9,412 nucleotides of DNA from an uncultured archaeon (GTDB taxonomy: Archaea > Thermoproteota > Nitrososphaeria > Nitrososphaerales > Nitrosopumilaceae), in the NCBI GenBank assembly GCA_950073955.1, contig CATMRH010000047.1:1-9412 (forward strand). The letters are read 5' to 3'. The notes below the pieces were generated by a model. It made no database searches. It had not been told where the DNA came from and worked only from the letters and a program-made list of their open reading frames with translations. Within the stretch, counting starts at the first letter, position 1. Each line of letters opens with the position of its first letter. Made by a program: the position numbers and the translations under genes. Below are positions 6,255-9,412 of the stretch, piece by piece.

Positions 6255-6854
6255 TCACGATACTAACTTTTGGAATCTAGAATGATCTGATAATTTTTCA
6301 AACGATTTAGATTTTTTTGCTTTAACTTTGTATTGGATTCCTTGAGAAATTGCATGTTCAAGTAGATTTAGTGCTTCATCAAAGTTTGAAAGCATTGCAA
6401 GATTACAGGATTTATCAAATAAAACATCACTATTATCTGGATAGTCTTTCAATATACTATTACAGCACAAAATAGATTCATCAAATTTTTCCATAGAAAA
6501 CAAAATTCGTTCTTTATGATATAAGACAATATTATATTTTGGATTATTCTTTAAAATTTTTTCACAAAGGGATAATGCTTCAACAAAATTTCCTTGTTTA
6601 CGAATAGTTGAGATTTTATTTACCAATACAGAAAGATCGTTTGGATGTAGTTGAAGAGCAACATCGTAACATTTTATAGCGTTATCAAAATCTTTGAGTT
6701 TACTTAGGGCATATCCCTTATTGTTAAGTGAACTAAGGTGTTTTGGATTATCATTTAGAATTTTATCATAATATGTAATTGCTTCTTTTAGTTTTCCATG
6801 CAGAAATAATCTATTTCCTTCATCTAAAATTGAATTTGTTTTAGGATCTGTCAT
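6255..6854 (-). CDS. Tetratricopeptide repeat protein (five TPRs)
   Basis: This 199-residue soluble protein consists of five consecutive 34-residue TPR units at residues 8-41, 42-75, 76-109, 110-143 and 144-177. Each shows the small/large residue pattern and usually an Asn-Pro or similar break at the end, for example KLKEAITYYDKILNDNP and DFDNAIKCYDVALQLHP. A short basic tail follows (about 178-199). No signal peptide or membrane segment is present, so it is probably a cytoplasmic protein-binding scaffold. Its partner cannot be named from sequence. The ATG overlaps the stop of the upstream MDR reductase by one base (TAATG), so the two are translated from one mRNA and may act together. It ends directly against dph2 with no intervening base. 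Confidence 0.88.
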   Translation of the reverse strand: MTDPKTNSILDEGNRLFLHGKLKEAITYYDKILNDNPKHLSSLNNKGYALSKLKDFDNAIKCYDVALQLHPNDLSVLVNKISTIRKQGNFVEALSLCEKILKNNPKYNIVLYHKERILFSMEKFDESILCCNSILKDYPDNSDVLFDKSCNLAMLSNFDEALNLLEHAISQGIQYKVKAKKSKSFEKLSDHSRFQKLVS

Positions 6855-7936
6855 TACTCATCAAAATTAGGTTTCATTAAGATTTTTCCAAAAAGTCCTT
6901 TACCTTTGAGCATTTTGGTGTGAGCCTCTGCTGCCTGGTCTAGCGTATATACAGAATCAATTATAGATTTGATTTTACCCTGAGACATCCAATAGAGACC
7001 TTGTTCTAATTCAGCTCTTGTTCCTTGAGTTGAGCCTAAAATATTAATTCCCTTGAAGAAAATATGACGTAGGTCGGTCTTGGCATTATAACCTGTTGTG
7101 GCTCCAGTAGTCACAATTGTTCCACCATAATTTAGCAAAGTCAGTTCTTTGTTCCAGTGAGAACCCCCTATATGTTCAAAAATTACATCAACTCCAGGTA
7201 TATCTCCTAAAGGTTTTGGAATTTTTTTTGCAATTGCTCGCACTTCTTTGTGCCAATCATCATTTCTATGATTAATGGCATAATCAGATCCTAGTTCTAA
7301 TAATTTATCTAATTTATCAGGACTGGCAGTAGCAATTACAGTACATCCAAAAAGTTTTGCAATTTGAATTCCATAATTCCCAACACCTGAACTGCCACCC
7401 ATAATCAAAACTAATTGTCCAGGTTGAATTTTTGCTCTTCCAACAAGCATATGCCATGATGTAACTAATGTCATTGATGCAGCAGCTGCTTGATCATATG
7501 ATACACCTTCAGGAATCTTTACAACATTAACTTCTGGAAGATGAGTTTCTTCGCAATATCCACCCCAAAGTGGACCTGTTTCAAAACCCCAAATAGTTCG
7601 TTTCCTACAATCGTATTCTCTTCCATCAGTACATGCTTTGCAAACTCTACATGACAAATTTCCATGAGAAACTACTCTATCACCTACTTTGATATTTTTT
7701 ACATCACTACCAACTGCAGTAACTTCTCCCGCAGCATCAGTTCCAGAGATGTGTGGTAATGGAATGGCTAATGGTTTACCTCTCATTCCCCAAATATCAT
7801 CATAGTTAAGAGCTGCAACTTTTACTTTGAAAACTACTTCACTAGATTTTGGTTTAGGGGAAGGGATGTCTTTGATTTGTAATATTTTAGAAAAATCATC
7901 ATCAGTAGTATATTGATCATACACTAGGGCTTTCAT
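6854..7936 (-). CDS. Zinc-lobe-containing MDR-family reductase (quinone/enoyl reductase type)
   Basis: A 360-residue medium-chain dehydrogenase/reductase that should reduce or oxidise its substrate with NAD(P)H. The N-terminal GroES-like domain contains LNYDDIWGMRG (43-53) and PHISGTDAAGEV (61-72). The structural zinc lobe has Cys96, Cys99, Cys102 and Cys110. The Rossmann domain has GGSSGVGNYGIQIAKLFG (180-197), followed by TASPDKLDKLLELGSDYAIN. At the places where zinc alcohol dehydrogenases carry the catalytic-zinc Cys and the GHE histidine, this protein has Tyr/Asp and GTD, so the catalytic zinc is probably absent. That fits reductases of C=C bonds (quinone, crotonyl- or acryloyl-CoA reductase types) better than an alcohol dehydrogenase. 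The ATG at 7936 lies about 25 bp from a TATA box. It overlaps the downstream TPR gene and is divergent from csl4. The family call is firm; the substrate is unknown. Confidence 0.88.
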   Translation of the reverse strand: MKALVYDQYTTDDDFSKILQIKDIPSPKPKSSEVVFKVKVAALNYDDIWGMRGKPLAIPLPHISGTDAAGEVTAVGSDVKNIKVGDRVVSHGNLSCRVCKACTDGREYDCRKRTIWGFETGPLWGGYCEETHLPEVNVVKIPEGVSYDQAAAASMTLVTSWHMLVGRAKIQPGQLVLIMGGSSGVGNYGIQIAKLFGCTVIATASPDKLDKLLELGSDYAINHRNDDWHKEVRAIAKKIPKPLGDIPGVDVIFEHIGGSHWNKELTLLNYGGTIVTTGATTGYNAKTDLRHIFFKGINILGSTQGTRAELEQGLYWMSQGKIKSIIDSVYTLDQAAEAHTKMLKGKGLFGKILMKPNFDE

Positions 7937-7956
7937 GATTTTTTTAAGTTTTTGTG

Positions 7957-7966
7957 GATATATGAT
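7957..7966 (-). promoter_or_regulatory. TATA box of the MDR reductase-TPR operon
   Basis: The minus strand reads ATCATATATC, centred about 25 bp upstream of the ATG at 7936. This predicts a leaderless transcript covering the reductase and TPR genes. Confidence 0.6.
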
Positions 7967-7990
7967 TTATCAGGATCTTAGACCACAAAC

Positions 7991-7999
7991 AATTATAAT
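7991..7999 (+). promoter_or_regulatory. TATA box of csl4
   Basis: AATTATAAT is centred 26 bp upstream of the A of the csl4 ATG at 8021, an exact fit to a leaderless archaeal start. The divergent reductase promoter lies about 34 bp away, and the two cores do not overlap. Confidence 0.6.
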
Positions 8000-8020
8000 C
8001 ATAACAATAAAAATCTCAGC

Positions 8021-8572
8021 ATGTCTGAAAATGCAACATTTCCAGGTGACAAAATAGCATCTATTGAAGAATATGAGGCGGGATACAACACTTTTGATGA
8101 TGGAGATATGGTTCGAGCGGCAACCATAGGACAAAAAGATATCGATAAGACAACACGCATTGCTAGCGTTAAACATCCAAAAACTCTATCAATTCCAAAA
8201 GATGGAGACATTGTTATTGGAACAGTTGCAGCAGTGATGTCATCTATGATTGCAGTATCAATTGATTTCATTAATGGAAAACCCACTACATCAAAAGTAG
8301 AATGTATTTGTGGAACACGAAATATTAGAATAAGAAATATAGCACTAGTTAACGATATAGTAACATTAAAAATTCTTAGTCATCTTAATGGTACAATTCA
8401 TGCAACAATTAGTGAACCACATTTAGGAGTTTTATTCACGAAATGTAGAAAATGTGGAGGTAAAGTTGTACCAATGCGTGATGCCATAAAATGTACAGAA
8501 TGTGCATGGATTGATGAAAGAAAACTTTCTTCAAATTTTGGCAAAAGTGATTTCGTACATTTAAGAGAGTAA
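8021..8572 (+). CDS. csl4: Exosome RNA-binding subunit Csl4
   Basis: Csl4 forms part of the RNA-binding cap of the archaeal exosome, which degrades and tails RNA 3' to 5' with Rrp41/Rrp42. The 183-residue protein has the usual three parts. The N-terminal domain contains FPGDKIASIEEYEAGYNTFD (7-26). The S1 RNA-binding domain spans about 58-135 (GDIVIGTVAAV at 62-72 through ATISEPHLG at 128-136). The C-terminal zinc ribbon has Cys142, Cys145, Cys158 and Cys161, within CRKCGG and CTECAW. The gene is complete and ends with the family-like tail after the ribbon. The ATG fits a leaderless start 26 bp behind a TATA box. Directly behind it, 5 bp from the stop, begins a methyltransferase remnant that does not belong to the exosome, which suggests a rearrangement at the csl4 3' end. 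Confidence 0.95.
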   Translation: MSENATFPGDKIASIEEYEAGYNTFDDGDMVRAATIGQKDIDKTTRIASVKHPKTLSIPKDGDIVIGTVAAVMSSMIAVSIDFINGKPTTSKVECICGTRNIRIRNIALVNDIVTLKILSHLNGTIHATISEPHLGVLFTKCRKCGGKVVPMRDAIKCTECAWIDERKLSSNFGKSDFVHLRE

Positions 8573-8577
8573 AAGAA

Positions 8578-8829
8578 ATGCTACGTGTTTTGCAACCCAA
8601 TGGCACGCTAGTCATTTTAGTTCCAGCATATTTCTCCCCTCTTTTTTTTGTTTATCAATTTTTTAAGACGTTTAATTTACTTGAAAAATATTGGCCTTAT
8701 ACTGACCAAGACTTTCTACATAAGGACGAGTTATTTGATATGATGGAAAAAGCAGGATGTGAAAATATTATTGTTAGAAGATTGTGGTCTTCATTCTTTT
8801 TTTCAATGATTGGATATTGCAAAAAGTAG
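8578..8829 (+). pseudogene. C-terminal remnant of a SAM-dependent methyltransferase
   Basis: The 83-residue frame starts MLRVLQPNGTLVILVP, the segment found well inside class I methyltransferases, where 'EM.RVLKPGG.L' leads into strand beta-5. It continues with FLHKDELFDMMEKAGCENI (46-64) and a C-terminal IVRRLW region like the last strands of the fold. The parts that bind SAM (the GxGxG loop and the acidic residue of beta-2), normally about 100 or more residues upstream, are missing, because intact csl4 occupies that DNA. In the same frame the codons just before the ATG read V-K-E (8569-8577) and overlap the csl4 stop; the frame closes with TGA at 8548-8550. It could be translated by coupling with csl4, but without the SAM site it should not be an active enzyme. 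A broken gene, a very short descendant or an assembly join are all possible. Confidence 0.7.
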
Positions 8830-8837
8830 TGAAATAG

Positions 8838-9412
8838 ATGCAAATAACTACGCAATTATCAAGATCCAGAATAATATTATATCTTATTTTGATAATTATC
8901 ATCTCACTAGGTTTAAAATTATATACAGTAGATTTCTTTATCCCTCCACATACTGACGATGTTAGCTATATTACAACTGCAATTGAATATAGTCAAGGTG
9001 ATTTTTTCCTTAGTCAGAAAAAACATCCAGGTTGGCCTCTTGTTTTAGCACCGTTTATGTCAATTGTAAATTCAGATAATCTTCTTGATTATGCAAGCAC
9101 TGCTAGAATTCTAAGCATAGCAATTTCAACAATTACTATAATACCAATGTATATACTTGCTAGGAGATTTTTTGATGAGAAATATTCACTAGTGGCTTCT
9201 TGTCTTCTTGCCTTTGAACCTCATCTGAACTATAATTCAGCCGGAGCATTATCAGAACCATTATTGATTTTGGTTTTAATTTTATCTTTGAATTTTATAT
9301 TAAATTATAAAACAAAATATCTCTATCTAGCTTTTATTTTTACTGGATTGTGTTGGTGGGTAAGATTAGAAGCAATCTATCCCATTATAGCAATTATTTT
9401 GATATATTTTTT
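8838..9412 (+). CDS. GT-C-type membrane glycosyltransferase-like protein, N-terminal part (runs off window)
   Basis: I translated this frame from the ATG at 8838, 8 bp behind the methyltransferase remnant; it remains open for 191 codons to the window end. The N terminus has a transmembrane helix (about 12-28), then a loop with an acidic pair in PPHTDDVSYITTAIEYSQGD (36-55) and HPGWPLVLAPFM (63-74). Next come ARILSIAISTITIIPMYILA (89-108), RRFFDEKYSLVASCLLAFEP (109-128) and hydrophobic helices near 140-156, 161-173 and 181-191. This layout, with an early periplasm-side acidic motif, an HP motif and an 'ARR.F' turn, resembles the PMT/ArnT (GT39/GT83) and related GT-C families. These use lipid-linked sugars at the outer membrane face. 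Donor and acceptor are unknown. The codon before the reading frame is a TAG stop, so this ATG is the first possible start. Confidence 0.7.
   Translation, partial: MQITTQLSRSRIILYLILIIIISLGLKLYTVDFFIPPHTDDVSYITTAIEYSQGDFFLSQKKHPGWPLVLAPFMSIVNSDNLLDYASTARILSIAISTITIIPMYILARRFFDEKYSLVASCLLAFEPHLNYNSAGALSEPLLILVLILSLNFILNYKTKYLYLAFIFTGLCWWVRLEAIYPIIAIILIYF

Noticed and set aside
6854..7936. Annotation of the MDR protein as a zinc alcohol dehydrogenase
   Set aside because: The four-Cys structural zinc lobe is present, but the catalytic zinc ligands are replaced, so alcohol dehydrogenase activity is not supported.
7970..8286. Two overlapping minus-strand open frames antisense to csl4
   Set aside because: They run opposite the conserved S1-domain coding sequence, lack motifs, and their predicted proteins look like low-complexity shadows.
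1..9412. Search for CRISPR arrays, insertion sequences, long direct repeats or attachment sites
   Set aside because: No regularly spaced repeats, transposase-like frames or duplicated tRNA ends were seen by eye. The T- and A-runs are codon effects of AT-rich Lys/Phe-rich genes.

Overview
The window looks like chromosomal DNA of an ammonia-oxidising-type thaumarchaeon (Nitrososphaeria, most likely the marine Nitrosopumilus lineage). It is AT-rich and carries several archaeal marker genes: TiaS, Dph2, the exosome subunit Csl4, an initiator tRNA without an encoded CCA, and an HMG-CoA reductase for isoprenoid lipids. Many starts lie about 25-28 bp from a TATA-like box, as expected for leaderless archaeal mRNAs. 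The lineage call is made from gene content and style and was not checked against a database.

Bases 1-3688 hold four minus-strand genes. They form two transcription units: a PQQ-fold sugar dehydrogenase-like protein followed 1 nt later by class II HMG-CoA reductase, and hisG-hisD (overlapping TTGA junction, hisD cut by the window edge). HisG has its own TATA box in the 39-bp gap behind the reductase. Bases 3689-3846 hold a divergent promoter region and the initiator tRNA-Met gene on the plus strand. Bases 3854-5176 encode TiaS on the minus strand, tail to tail with the tRNA and only 7 bp away.

Bases 5259-6254 encode Dph2 (plus), divergent from tiaS. Its stop codon is fused to the stop of the next, opposite-strand gene in a single TGATCA. 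Bases 6255-7936 are a minus-strand two-gene operon, an MDR-family reductase then a five-repeat TPR protein, joined by TAATG. Divergent from it, csl4 (8021-8572) is followed 5 bp later by the C-terminal remnant of a SAM-dependent methyltransferase (8578-8829). Next comes the first 191 codons of a GT-C-type membrane glycosyltransferase-like protein that runs off the window at 9412.

By function, the middle of the window is a loose cluster for translation and RNA quality (initiator tRNA, anticodon agmatidinylation, diphthamide, exosome), flanked by histidine and isoprenoid biosynthesis on the left. On the right it changes to what looks like a variable glycosylation region. No CRISPR array, insertion sequence, rRNA or obvious mobile element is visible. 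The best leads are the abrupt junction behind csl4, the dehydrogenase-like protein that lacks the expected catalytic histidine, and the class II (bacterial-type) HMG-CoA reductase. I found no convincing, completely new multi-gene system.
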